Of a DNA stretch of 64,000 bases, positions 47,809 through 56,359 are shown in pieces. Within the stretch, counting starts at the first letter, position 1. Each line of letters opens with the position of its first letter. The stretch lies in NCBI RefSeq assembly GCF_018122655.1, contig NZ_JAGRQC010000001.1, positions 1 through 64,000 of the forward strand, written 5' to 3'. The notes beneath the pieces are model-generated. The model searched no databases. It was not told the origin of the DNA and saw only the letters and a list, made by a program, of their open reading frames with translations. This stretch comes from Stakelama marina (lineage in GTDB: Bacteria > Pseudomonadota > Alphaproteobacteria > Sphingomonadales > Sphingomonadaceae). The translations under genes were made by a program, and so were the position numbers.

Positions 47809-49653
47809 CTATTTGCTTGCGAGCTGGACCGCAGCCGGATCGATCGCGAGGAGATCGGCGATGTCGCCGGCCGGGCTTGCGGTCGGAATCGCCGCCATCG
47901 CGCCTGCCACGGTATCGGGATTCAGCGCATCGAGCGGACCGGTCAGAAGGTCGAAAGCCGGGGCAGTGGACAGCCCGGCAAACGCCTTGCCATAGCGATC
48001 GCGCAGACCCGCCAGCCCGCTTTCGCGGCCGAGCATCGCCAGCGCCACGGCGCGGCGCAGGATGATCGCCTGGGATACGTCGCTAAGCTTGCCCGCCTTC
48101 GGCAGCGTGATCTCGCCGCCCTCTGCCAGCGCCTTCCAGTTGCGGCGGCGCCATTCGATTTCGTCGCGGATCGCATCGCCGTCGGGTACGCCTTCGAGCG
48201 TTGCGAGCGCCTCCTCGGTGCGGCCGAGCTGGTTGAGCGCCACGGCTTCGACACGGTTGCGCGACCACCGCATGTCGTCCGGATAGACATTGCCGTCGGT
48301 ATCGCGGATCGCATGGAGCGCTTCGTCCGGTTCGCCCGCCAGAATATACAGTTTCGCCACGCGCACCGAGAGCGGGCCTTGCGCGACGTCCTTCAGCCGC
48401 GCCGTCAACTGATAGTCGAGTAGTTCGGCCGCCCGCTTGTAGAGCCTGGCCGCCTGCAAGCGGTCGGCGAGCTGGCTTACCAACAGGTCGCCGCGCGCGC
48501 CGGCTGGCGTCAGATCGCGGTAATTCCAGAACAATCCGGCAGCTTCGGGAAGCGCGAGCTTGCTGTCGGGGGCCAGGATACCCGCCAGGCGGTCCTGCAG
48601 CGAGGAGAGCAGCGCACCGCTGTCGGTCGAGGCAGGAAAATAGCGAAACAGCGTGGCGCCGGCCTGCAGCACGGCGCGGTCTTCCTCGAGCTTGCCGGCG
48701 AGCCGATAGCGCAGCCGCAGCGCACGTTCTTCAAGCTTGCCCCCGCGCCAGCCATAGCTGATCTTGTCGAGCTGTTTCAGCATGTCGCGCGGAGCACCGT
48801 GGCCATGCGCGACGCGGCCCTCGATCATCGAGATCCTGGCGTCGGCGGCCTGAAACGGGGTGCCATTGTCTTCGACGCGGTCGAGACGCAAACGGGCCTC
48901 CTGCTCCTGGCCGAGCGCGAGATAGGCGCGGCCGCGCAACAGGTTCACGGCAGGATCGGAATCGGCGAGCGTATTGAGCAGCGCCAGCGTGCGCGCTGGA
49001 CGATGGGCATCGAGCGCGGCGCGCGCGGCCGCGATCAGGAACGGAGCACGCTGCCCGCGTGGGCGCGAAGCGATCGCCGTTCGCGCGCAGGACCATTGCA
49101 TCAGCGCGTCCGATCCCATCCCCGCCTCACCGAGCGTACGAAGGCGCCAGGCACAGGCTTCGGGATTGTCGACCAGCCGGTCGCCGGACAGCGCGGCGAG
49201 CGCATCGCCGGTGCGCCCGAGCCCGACCAGCGCCGCGCCGAGCGCGAGCTGATAGGCGGGGACGAGTTCGAGGTCGGGGTCGTCCTTGGCCATTACAGTG
49301 AGCACGCCGAGCGCATCGGCTGAATCGCCACTGCCGATCAGGCTGGAGGCGTAGCGCCACCGCGCCTGTTGCCGCGTGCCGGGCGTGCTGCGCGCGATCG
49401 CGCGCCACGCGTCGCGATAGGGAACCGCCTTCCAGGCTTCGCTTGCTTCGATCATCGGCGCATTGGCGAGCGACGCCGCAAAGCCGGGTAGCGCAACGGA
49501 CGGCGCGTGATCGACCTGCTTTCCAGCGCCCTGCGATTGGGCGGGCGAGGACGGTGCTTGGTGGCCGGACGCATGGTCGCCGTTCGGTGCGGTTGCCGGG
49601 GCTGCCGAGGTCAGTGCCAGCCATGCCGATGAGACGAGAAGGATCGTTCGCAT
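47809..49653 (-). CDS. exported TPR-rich protein in the flagellar region
   Basis: A 614-residue protein with a signal peptide (TILLVSSAWLALTSAAPATA) followed by many degenerate helical repeats typical of TPR/Sel1 arrays (for example ALGAALVGLGRTGDALAALSG; LNQLGRTEEALATLEG). It should be periplasmic and act as a scaffold. I cannot assign it to a named flagellar protein; a motor-associated or MotC-like role is possible, since MotE is encoded nearby. ATG 49653 is five bases after the stop of the small membrane protein gene, under box 4. Confidence 0.75.
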   Translation of the reverse strand: MRTILLVSSAWLALTSAAPATAPNGDHASGHQAPSSPAQSQGAGKQVDHAPSVALPGFAASLANAPMIEASEAWKAVPYRDAWRAIARSTPGTRQQARWRYASSLIGSGDSADALGVLTVMAKDDPDLELVPAYQLALGAALVGLGRTGDALAALSGDRLVDNPEACAWRLRTLGEAGMGSDALMQWSCARTAIASRPRGQRAPFLIAAARAALDAHRPARTLALLNTLADSDPAVNLLRGRAYLALGQEQEARLRLDRVEDNGTPFQAADARISMIEGRVAHGHGAPRDMLKQLDKISYGWRGGKLEERALRLRYRLAGKLEEDRAVLQAGATLFRYFPASTDSGALLSSLQDRLAGILAPDSKLALPEAAGLFWNYRDLTPAGARGDLLVSQLADRLQAARLYKRAAELLDYQLTARLKDVAQGPLSVRVAKLYILAGEPDEALHAIRDTDGNVYPDDMRWSRNRVEAVALNQLGRTEEALATLEGVPDGDAIRDEIEWRRRNWKALAEGGEITLPKAGKLSDVSQAIILRRAVALAMLGRESGLAGLRDRYGKAFAGLSTAPAFDLLTGPLDALNPDTVAGAMAAIPTASPAGDIADLLAIDPAAVQLASK

Positions 49654-49658
49654 AACGA

Positions 49659-49910
49659 TCAGCCCGCAAATCGAAGCAGGGCGACGAGCCCTGCGCCACC
49701 GACCAGGCAGCCGACCAGAAACAGGATCGCAGGGATCAGGAACGAGCCGGTAGCAGGCGCCGTGTCTGCCGCTGCGGCGCCCGAAGCGGCGTCTGCGCCG
49801 CCTCCCGCCTGTTGCGCGCCATTCGCGACCGCAACGGCGCTCCCCGCTCCGGGCGAGGGGCTGCCGCTGCTGACGATCTTGATCTTTCCAGGCCTCTGAT
49901 CGCGGCTCAT
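49659..49910 (-). CDS. small membrane-anchored protein of unknown function
   Basis: An 83-residue protein with a basic start (DQRPGKIKIV), an Ala/Gly-rich linker and one C-terminal membrane helix (FLIPAILFLVGCLVGGAGLV). ATG 49910 follows CGGAG and lies about 25 bases from box 4, so it leads a two-gene operon with the TPR protein. It could anchor or pair with that protein. Confidence 0.7.
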   Translation of the reverse strand: MSRDQRPGKIKIVSSGSPSPGAGSAVAVANGAQQAGGGADAASGAAAADTAPATGSFLIPAILFLVGCLVGGAGLVALLRFAG

Positions 49911-49935
49911 GCGGTCTCCGAATGAAATTATCCTC

Positions 49936-49943
49936 TATTATAG
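49936..49943 (-). promoter_or_regulatory. CTATAATA box 4 (small membrane protein and TPR operon)
   Basis: CTATAATA on the minus strand, 25 bases before ATG 49910. Its near-palindromic shape means it could also serve the plus-strand gene at 50008. Confidence 0.6.
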
Positions 49944-50007
49944 AAAGGTGGCGGGCCGCAGGTGTCGGCTGGCCGGACTTTTCGATCCCCGTGACGGACA
50001 AGACGAC

Positions 50008-50409
50008 ATGATGCGCAGGCTCCTTCTTATCGGCAGTGCGACGATCGCGGCGCTACCGCTTGGCGGCGCGCAGGCATCGGGCGGCGGCAATGGAACGGAC
50101 CTCGCCTTCATTCCGATGGAGCGCATTTCGGTGCCGATCGTCGATGCCGGACGTGTCGAAGGAGCGCTTCGCTTCAGGATCGTCCTGGAAGCCAAGGATG
50201 ACGAGGCGGCGCAGAAGCTGACGGCGGAACTGCCGACGCTGCGCGCGCAGGCGCTGAGTATCGGTTCCGAATTTTCGCGGCTGTCGGCGTCGCCGTTCAT
50301 CGCCGTCGACGCACGCCGCTTTTCGGCCGAATTGAATCAGGCGATGCACAAGCGCGAACCGGCCATCGCCCGCGTCCTGCTGGTAGAAGTGGCGGCGCGG
50401 TCTTCCTGA
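50008..50409 (+). CDS. exported FliL-like protein
   Basis: A 133-residue protein with a short signal (RLLLIGSATIAALPLGGAQA). The body resembles the periplasmic domain of FliL: FIPMERISVPIVDAGRVEGAL, then LRFRIVLEAKDDEAAQKLTAELP. It lacks the FliL membrane anchor, so it may be a soluble paralogue. ATG 50008 and ATG 50011 are both possible. It converges with motE. The assignment rests on pattern and size and needs a profile search. Confidence 0.55.
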   Translation: MMRRLLLIGSATIAALPLGGAQASGGGNGTDLAFIPMERISVPIVDAGRVEGALRFRIVLEAKDDEAAQKLTAELPTLRAQALSIGSEFSRLSASPFIAVDARRFSAELNQAMHKREPAIARVLLVEVAARSS

Positions 50410-50427
50410 CCGCGCACGCCCCCCAAA

Positions 50428-51027
50428 TTACTTTCCTGTTTTCCCGGCTTCCGCCTTCGCGGGCGGCGTTGCCTTGCTCGGCTGCGAAACGGCGACTTTG
50501 ACCGGTTCGGGCTTGCGGCCGGCCAGCGCCATGCTGAGCCGGGCAGCGCCTGCAGGGCTCATTGCCGCCAAGAGCTGCGCCGTCGAACGCTCGCGCATCT
50601 TGCGGGCGACCGCAAGCTGCACGTCCAGGTCGAGCTTTTCGAACACGATCGCGGCCTTTTTGGCCTTCATCGACTGATAGATGCGCGCAAGCTGATCGAC
50701 GGTGGCGTCCTGTTCGGCCTCCGCCGCCTTGGCCTTGTCGTCCTTGCCCGTCGCCTGCGCTGCCTGCTTTTCCTTCAGGCGGGCATCGATCCGCTTCTGC
50801 GAGGCCTTCAGCACCTGTTCGCGCAGGTCGAGCGCCCGGGCGCGTTTGTTCTCGGCCTTGTCGCGCTCTGCAAGATCGGTTTCGATCGCCGAACCGAGCC
50901 GGGTCTGCTCAGCCGCTTTGGCAGATTTCTCCTCAGCAGCGTTGGGCGAGGCGCTGACGCCGTGCGCGACCATCGAAATGGCCGCGGCGCCGGCGGTCAG
51001 CATCAACAAAGAAGGGCGATACAGCAT
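50428..51027 (-). CDS. motE: MotE-like periplasmic protein
   Basis: A 199-residue exported protein with a signal peptide ([20 protein letters not shown]), a long charged coiled coil, and the MgtE-N-like segment [20 protein letters not shown] and [20 protein letters not shown], the signature of MotE. In rhizobia MotE supports the motor protein MotC. The start overlaps the stop of the DUF6468 gene (TGATG), in the fliL-fliM operon. Confidence 0.85.
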   Translation of the reverse strand: MLYRPSLLMLTAGAAAISMVAHGVSASPNAAEEKSAKAAEQTRLGSAIETDLAERDKAENKRARALDLREQVLKASQKRIDARLKEKQAAQATGKDDKAKAAEAEQDATVDQLARIYQSMKAKKAAIVFEKLDLDVQLAVARKMRERSTAQLLAAMSPAGAARLSMALAGRKPEPVKVAVSQPSKATPPAKAEAGKTGK

Positions 51028-51635
51028 CACGCTGCCTCCTCGATCGACGCCACGACCTTCAGGTGCGGCTCGCCCTTGGCGGTTGCGCGCGTCGATGTGG
51101 TCTTGCGCGTGGCTGGCTTCTTGGCCTTTGCGACAGTCTCGCCCCGCTTTGCAGCCTCGCTGGCCTTGGGCGCGGTCTTACGCGTCCTGGCCGATGTCGC
51201 GGGGCGCTTCGCCGGGGTGCGTTTTACGGGTGCGCGCTTGCGCTTTGCGGCGGTAGCGGGCTCGGCCTTTGCGGCATCGTCCTTTTTCGCGGTCATTGCC
51301 TTGGGCTGCGCTGCGGCGGGTGCAGGGGCCGCCGCCGCTTCGACGAGCCGTTCCGCCATGGCGTTGGCGATGCCGATCATCATGCTCAGCTCTTCGCGGA
51401 TTTCTTTCGCATCAGCCAGTGCGCGCGCATTCGCCGCGCCGTCGGTCGACAGCGTGTTCTTCAGGTTGGACAGCACCGTTCGCGCCTGCGCGGTTGCCGT
51501 GTCGAGTGCGGTCACCGTGCGATCAAGCTGTCCTTCGCGGACTTCCTTCAGGCTGCGCATCATGCGCACGCTCTGCACCAGCACGGCGAGGCAGAAGATG
51601 ATGGTGATGATGTTGGTGAAGGTCGTGAAGCTCAT
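51027..51635 (-). CDS. DUF6468 (PflI-like) flagellar protein
   Basis: A 202-residue protein with one N-terminal membrane helix ([21 protein letters not shown]), a helical middle part, and a long Lys/Ala/Pro-rich tail. It resembles the alphaproteobacterial DUF6468 family, which in Caulobacter includes the flagellar positioning protein PflI encoded after fliM. The same order is kept here. It overlaps fliM by an ATGA and motE by one base. Confidence 0.8.
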   Translation of the reverse strand: MSFTTFTNIITIIFCLAVLVQSVRMMRSLKEVREGQLDRTVTALDTATAQARTVLSNLKNTLSTDGAANARALADAKEIREELSMMIGIANAMAERLVEAAAAPAPAAAQPKAMTAKKDDAAKAEPATAAKRKRAPVKRTPAKRPATSARTRKTAPKASEAAKRGETVAKAKKPATRKTTSTRATAKGEPHLKVVASIEEAA

Positions 51636-52651
51636 CGTGCCTGTTCCTGTCCGATTTCGGTGACCATGCTGATTGCGATATGATTTCGGCGCCGGCCGAT
51701 CTGGGCGCGGGCCAGCGGAACGCCGCCGCACTGCACCTCGACAGGGTTGTCGGGGGCGACATCGAACGCGAGCGTCTGACCGACTTCAAGCGCGCGGACA
51801 TCGGCCAGTCGCAGTTCGCGTTCGCCGAGCAGCGTCGAAATCTCGATCTCGGTCTGGCGGATCTCGGCCTCCATATGATCCTTCCACGTCGTATCGCCGC
51901 CCAGCTTTTCGCCCATGAAACGCTGGGTCAGCTTGCCGCGCACCGGTTCGAGCGTGGCCGAAGGCAAAAGGATGGTGAAGCGTCCGCCGCGGCCGTCCAT
52001 ATCGACGGCAAAGGTCGCCGCCGACGCGATGTTGGTGGGACCTGCGATCGCCGCGAAGCGCGGGCTGGTCTCGATCCGCTCCAGCTCCATCGTGACGGGG
52101 GCGATCGGCTCGAACGCGGCGCTGAACTCGCGCAGCGCCAGCTCGATCATGCGTGAGACCAGCGACGTTTCGATCGTCGTGAAGGCGCGCCCCTCGATCT
52201 TCTGCGGCGCGCTGCCGCGCTTGCCGCCGAGCAGGGCGTCGACAACGGCATAGATCAGGTTCGATTCCACCGTGACGAGGCCATAGTCCTGCCAGGTCGG
52301 CACCTTGAACACCGCAATCATCGCGGGCAGCGAGACACGGCTCATGAAATCGCCGAACCGCACGGGCACGATCTCGTCGAGCGAAACCTCGATCGCGTCG
52401 GACGTCAGATTGCGCATGCTGGTCGCGAACGACCGCACCATGCGCTCGCACACGACCTCGAGCATCGGCAGCCGTTCGTGGCTGACGACGCGCGATTCGA
52501 TCACTGCGCGCAGGCCGCTCTTTTCGGGCAGCGGTTCGTTCGCATCGCCGAACAGCGCGTCGATACCCGCCTGGTCGAACGTCACCTCTCCGCCGACATC
52601 CGCCGCGGGCGGTTCGGGGAGGGCGATTTCCTCGAAATCGTCGCCGGTCAT
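51632..52651 (-). CDS. fliM: flagellar motor switch protein FliM
   Basis: A 339-residue C-ring protein. The N-terminal FDQAGIDALFGD resembles the CheY-binding motif, the middle domain holds TTIETSLVSRMIELALREF, and the C-terminus is the SpoA fold (ISTLLGERELRLADVRALEV). It overlaps fliL upstream and DUF6468 downstream by ATGA. The partners FliG and FliN are not in the window. Confidence 0.94.
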   Translation of the reverse strand: MTGDDFEEIALPEPPAADVGGEVTFDQAGIDALFGDANEPLPEKSGLRAVIESRVVSHERLPMLEVVCERMVRSFATSMRNLTSDAIEVSLDEIVPVRFGDFMSRVSLPAMIAVFKVPTWQDYGLVTVESNLIYAVVDALLGGKRGSAPQKIEGRAFTTIETSLVSRMIELALREFSAAFEPIAPVTMELERIETSPRFAAIAGPTNIASAATFAVDMDGRGGRFTILLPSATLEPVRGKLTQRFMGEKLGGDTTWKDHMEAEIRQTEIEISTLLGERELRLADVRALEVGQTLAFDVAPDNPVEVQCGGVPLARAQIGRRRNHIAISMVTEIGQEQAR

Positions 52652-53187
52652 TGCTGAATCAGATCCTGAATGAGAACATCGCTGACCCCGCCGGTGCCGA
52701 CAATTTCGCCCGCGCGCAGGATCAGTTCTTCCTTGATGCGATAGACTGCGGCAGAGCCGGCCAGATCCTCGGGCCGCAATTCGCGCAGAAACGGCTGATA
52801 GCGGTCGATGATAAGCGGCATCTTTTCCTCGATCTCCGCCTTCTTGTCTGCATTTGACGGCACGATCAGAAAGTGAAGTTTCAGAAAGCGTGCCTGGCCG
52901 TCGCTGGTGCGCAGGTTGACGACCATCGGCGGCACGTCGACGAAGCTGGCTTCGCCGCCTTCCCCGTGTCCGCCGCTCTCGGCTTCGCCATGGCCGCCCT
53001 CATCGGCGCTGCCATGGTCGCTTTCGGCTGCCGCCTTGTCACCGCCCATGAACATCATCGCGCCGCCGGTGCCGCCGCCGAGCAGCACCACCGCACCTGC
53101 CGCGGCGATGATCTTTTTCTTCTTCGAAAAGCGTGGTTGCTTGGCCGCTTCTGCCGGCGTGTTCGTTTCGTCGGTCTCGGTCGTCAC
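52648..53187 (-). CDS. fliL: flagellar basal-body protein FliL
   Basis: A 179-residue inner membrane protein that stabilises stators. A membrane helix (IIAAAGAVVLLGGGTGGAMM) follows a Lys-rich start, then a His/Glu-rich linker and the FliL domain (FVDVPPMVVNLRTSDG; FLKLHFLIVPSNADKKAEIE). GTG 53187 follows AAGGAAGG; the open frame extends to 53271 but that part is leader. It leads the fliL-fliM-DUF6468-motE operon under box 5. Confidence 0.92.
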   Translation of the reverse strand: MTTETDETNTPAEAAKQPRFSKKKKIIAAAGAVVLLGGGTGGAMMFMGGDKAAAESDHGSADEGGHGEAESGGHGEGGEASFVDVPPMVVNLRTSDGQARFLKLHFLIVPSNADKKAEIEEKMPLIIDRYQPFLRELRPEDLAGSAAVYRIKEELILRAGEIVGTGGVSDVLIQDLIQQ

Positions 53188-53247
53188 GGGCGCCTTGCCT
53201 TCCTTCGTAAAAATCGTCGGGTCCGCCGCGGCGGGGTGTTTTCTTCC

Positions 53248-53255
53248 TATTATAG
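53248..53255 (-). promoter_or_regulatory. CTATAATA box 5 (fliL operon, divergent from flgF)
   Basis: CTATAATA on the minus strand within the near-palindrome CCTATTATAGG, so it could serve both fliL and flgF. It lies about 60 bases before the fliL GTG. Confidence 0.6.
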
Positions 53256-53265
53256 GATGGTGACC

Positions 53266-53280
53266 CGGCAATTTTTGCCG
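53266..53280. promoter_or_regulatory. inverted repeat CGGCAA-N3-TTGCCG, candidate flagellar regulator site
   Basis: CGGCAATTTTTGCCG is a perfect palindrome with a 3-base centre in the fliL/flgF gap, 11 bases from box 5. A related half-repeat lies in the flbT/flgE gap (TTTGCCG at 43276). FlbD is the obvious candidate to bind it, but that is inference. Confidence 0.55.
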
Positions 53281-53321
53281 AGTGACGATTTTCGAAGCCG
53301 ATTTTTTGAAACGGACGGCAG

Positions 53322-54068
53322 ATGGATATTTCGTCTTACGTGCTGCTCAGCCAGGAACAGGCATTGAAGCGGCGGCTCGACATCGTGGCCAATAATATGG
53401 CCAATGTTTCGACCGTCGGATTCAAGCGCGAACAGCCGGTTTTTCACGAATATGTCGAAAAGGCCGACAAGGCGCTGGTCGACGACGCGAAGGACACGTC
53501 ATTCGTGCTCGACTACCGGGCGATCCACGACATGGCGCCTGGCGCGTTCCAGCCGACGGGCAATCCGCTCGATGTGATGATCGAGGGGCCGGGCTATCTG
53601 GGTGTCGAACTGCCCGACGGCGCCGGTACCGCCTATACGCGCGCGGGATTCGTAAAGGTGCTCGAAAGCGGCGATCTCGCGACCGCCGGCGGCCAGCGCC
53701 TGCTCGACGAGGCGGGACAGCCGATCAACGTTCCGCCCGAACAGGCCGGACGCATCTCGATCGCCGGGGACGGTACCGTGATGGGGACCGACGGCCCGCT
53801 CGGCCGCTTGGCGGTCACGGTATTCGACGACGAGACGAACCTCGCCCCGCGCGGAGACGGCCTTTATGCCGGTGCGCAAGGCCGCGTGCTTCCCGCCGAG
53901 GAAACGAAATTGCGCAGCGGCGGCGTCGAGGGATCGAACGTCCAGCCGATCCTCGAGACCACCTCGATGATCGAGATCCTCCGTTCGTACCAGAACAGCG
54001 TTCGCATGTCGGAAAGTCTGAACGACATGCGCAAGCGCGCGCTCGACCGGCTTGGCCGGGTGAGCTGA
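53322..54068 (+). CDS. flgF: flagellar basal-body rod protein FlgF
   Basis: A 248-residue proximal rod subunit. It has the rod-family motif VANNMANVSTVGFKRE and the C-terminal SNVQPILETTSMIEILRSYQ. Position directly before flgG and length fit FlgF. Confidence 0.94.
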   Translation: MDISSYVLLSQEQALKRRLDIVANNMANVSTVGFKREQPVFHEYVEKADKALVDDAKDTSFVLDYRAIHDMAPGAFQPTGNPLDVMIEGPGYLGVELPDGAGTAYTRAGFVKVLESGDLATAGGQRLLDEAGQPINVPPEQAGRISIAGDGTVMGTDGPLGRLAVTVFDDETNLAPRGDGLYAGAQGRVLPAEETKLRSGGVEGSNVQPILETTSMIEILRSYQNSVRMSESLNDMRKRALDRLGRVS

Positions 54069-54098
54069 TCCACCCGATTTCACTGAAAGGCAAAACCC

Positions 54099-54884
54099 AT
54101 GCGTTCTCTTTCGATCGCCGGCACGGGCATGCTCGCGCAGCAGACCAATGTCGATGTCATCTCGAACAATATCGCCAATATGAACACCACGGGGTTCAAA
54201 CGGCAGCGCGCACAATTTCAGGATCTGCTCTATCAGCAGGTCTCGCGCCCCGGCGCCGCGTCCAACGGACCCGAGGCCCGCGTGCCGTCGGGCATCCAGA
54301 TCGGCGCGGGCGTGCGCACTGGCGGCGTCTATCGCATCGCCGAACAGGGCGCGCTGACGCAGACCGACAACCGCTATGACCTCGCCATTCAGGGGCTCGG
54401 CTATTTCCAGGTCCAGCTGCCTTCTGGCGAGATCGCCTATACCCGCGACGGGTCGTTCCAGCTTTCGGATCAGGGCGAACTCGTCACCTCGCAGGGCTTG
54501 CGGGTCGAACCCGGCATCACCGTTCCGCAAGGCGCGGTCGATGTCGCGATTTCGAAGACCGGCGAAGTGCAGGTGAAGCTGGCGGGCCAGGCGCAGATGC
54601 AGACGGTCGGTCAGATCGAGCTTGCCACCTTCGTCAACGAAGCTGGGCTGGAGGCCAAGGGCGACAATCTGTTCCTCGCCACGGCAGCGTCGGGAGAACC
54701 GACGATCGCGGCGCCGGGCGAACCCGGTTTCGGCAGCGTCGCACAAGGCTTTGTCGAGGCCTCGAACGTCAATCCGGTGGCCGAAATCACCGCGCTCATT
54801 ACCGCGCAGCGCGCGTATGAGATGAACAGCCGCGTCGTCAAAACCGCCGATGAAATGCTCGGCACGACGAGCCAGCTGCGATGA
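54099..54884 (+). CDS. flgG: flagellar distal rod protein FlgG
   Basis: A 261-residue distal rod subunit: MRSLSIAGTGMLAQQTNVDV with ISNNIANMNTTGFKRQRAQF, and the C-terminal SNVNPVAEITALITAQRAYE. Length 261 is standard for FlgG. AAAGGCAAA precedes the ATG; its stop overlaps flgA (ATGA). Confidence 0.97.
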   Translation: MRSLSIAGTGMLAQQTNVDVISNNIANMNTTGFKRQRAQFQDLLYQQVSRPGAASNGPEARVPSGIQIGAGVRTGGVYRIAEQGALTQTDNRYDLAIQGLGYFQVQLPSGEIAYTRDGSFQLSDQGELVTSQGLRVEPGITVPQGAVDVAISKTGEVQVKLAGQAQMQTVGQIELATFVNEAGLEAKGDNLFLATAASGEPTIAAPGEPGFGSVAQGFVEASNVNPVAEITALITAQRAYEMNSRVVKTADEMLGTTSQLR

Positions 54885-55348
54885 CGGCGGTGCGAAACCT
54901 TTGTCCGCTGTTCGGCGCGGCGACGCTGCTTTGCGCGGTGCCCGCCGCAGCGCAGACCGCTCCGGCGACCGCCGCCGCCGACGTGCTTACGCATACGGTG
55001 CAGCGCGGCGACGTGCTTACGGCCAGCGACTTCGTCAGCGAAGAGATTCCGGTGGCGCGCGCGCGCAGCGTGCTTTCCGCGCAGGATGCCGCCGGAATGG
55101 AGGCACGCCGGATATTGCGCGCCGGCATGCCGGTGCGCAGCGGCGACCTGATCGAGCCGCGGCTCGTCCGGCGCGGGGAGCCGGTCACGATCAGCATTCG
55201 CAGCGGTTCGCTGGCGATCACCGCAAATGGCCGCGCGCTGGGCGACGCGGCGTTGGGCGAGCCGGTTCGCGTGTTCAGCGAAGCAACCAATCACACACTC
55301 GACGCCGTCGTCGAGGGCTCGGGCGCGGTCCGTATCGCCGCTCGCTAA
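54881..55348 (+). CDS. flgA: flagellar P-ring assembly chaperone FlgA
   Basis: A 155-residue periplasmic protein with a signal peptide (CPLFGAATLLCAVPAAAQT) and a SAF-type domain (RGDVLTASDFVSEEIPVARA; RILRAGMPVRSGDLIEPRLV). FlgA helps build the P ring from FlgI; flgI itself is not in the window, although it often follows. It lies between flgG and flgH. Confidence 0.92.
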   Translation: MTAVRNLCPLFGAATLLCAVPAAAQTAPATAAADVLTHTVQRGDVLTASDFVSEEIPVARARSVLSAQDAAGMEARRILRAGMPVRSGDLIEPRLVRRGEPVTISIRSGSLAITANGRALGDAALGEPVRVFSEATNHTLDAVVEGSGAVRIAAR

Positions 55349-55373
55349 GCTTTTCCTTGGGGAGTTCAGGAAA

Positions 55374-56117
55374 ATGAAGAAGATTATCTCATCGATCGCG
55401 CTGGGCGCGATGCTGTCGGGATGTGCGTCGTTCGATCAGCTCGGCCGGATCGGCAAGGCGCCGGCGATGACGCCGGTCGAACCCGTTGCCGCGCCCGCCT
55501 ATGAACCGTCGCTGGCGATGGAATCGACGGCGAAGCGCCGCGGCCAGCCCGTGGCCGGCGTCGAACGCCCCGAACCCAGCGCATCGCTGTTCCGCGCCGG
55601 AGCTGGCGCGCTTTTCCACGATCAGCGCGCCTCGCGCGTCGGCGATATCCTGACCATCAAGATCAACATCGCCGACAAGGCAGAAGTGGGCAATTCCACA
55701 TCGCGGTCGCGCAACGGATCGGAAAATGTGGGGATCGCGTCGCTGCTCGGCCTACAAAAGGTTCTTCCCGGCGATCCGGCGAAGGCGGTCGATGCGTCCT
55801 CCTCGTCCAAATCGGGCGGGCAGGGTACGACGAGCCGCAGCGAGACGATCAACATGACGATGGCGGCAATCGTCACCGACGTGCTGCCCAACGGCAATCT
55901 GGTCATCAAGGGTCGCCAGGAAATGCGCGTCAATTTCGAGCTGCGTGAACTGATCGTCTCCGGCGTCGTCCGGCCGCAGGATATCGGGCGTGACAACACG
56001 ATCGCGCACAGCCAGATCGCCGAGGCACGGATCAGCTATGGCGGCCGCGGCCAGCTTACCGACGTTCAGCAGGCGCGCTGGGGCCAGCAGATCTACGAAG
56101 CGCTGTTTCCGTTCTAA
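55374..56117 (+). CDS. flgH: flagellar L-ring lipoprotein FlgH
   Basis: A 247-residue outer membrane lipoprotein with lipobox LSGC. The FlgH core is clear: LFRAGAGALFHDQRASRVGD then ILTIKINIADKAEVGNSTS, and the C-terminal VRPQDIGRDNTIAHSQIAEA. ATG 55374 follows GGGGAG. A strong hairpin terminates the operon. Confidence 0.96.
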   Translation: MKKIISSIALGAMLSGCASFDQLGRIGKAPAMTPVEPVAAPAYEPSLAMESTAKRRGQPVAGVERPEPSASLFRAGAGALFHDQRASRVGDILTIKINIADKAEVGNSTSRSRNGSENVGIASLLGLQKVLPGDPAKAVDASSSSKSGGQGTTSRSETINMTMAAIVTDVLPNGNLVIKGRQEMRVNFELRELIVSGVVRPQDIGRDNTIAHSQIAEARISYGGRGQLTDVQQARWGQQIYEALFPF

Positions 56118-56142
56118 GTTCGGTTATCCGGTTCTCCGTCGG

Positions 56143-56174
56143 CAGCGCGTCGGGCAGTGCCCGGCGCGCTGTTT
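56143..56174 (+). terminator. terminator-like hairpin after flgH
   Basis: A 13-bp stem: CAGCGCGTCGGGC (56143-56155) with GCCCGGCGCGCTG (56159-56171), one G-T pair, 3-base loop, then TTT. The T run is short but the stem is very strong. Confidence 0.65.
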
Positions 56175-56359
56175 CGTTGTGCGCAGCATGGCTGCGGTAA
56201 GTTTCTGGTAACCATAAAAAAAGAAGCGATCGGTTTGGGGCGCCTTGCGATTTCTTTCCAGAATGAAGGGCGGGCCGCGATCTGTGCGGTGCGTCGGGGG
56301 TCAGCGTCACTGACCCGGGCCGCAGAAGGCGGCTCTTTTTCCCAGAAGGAAATTTGAAA

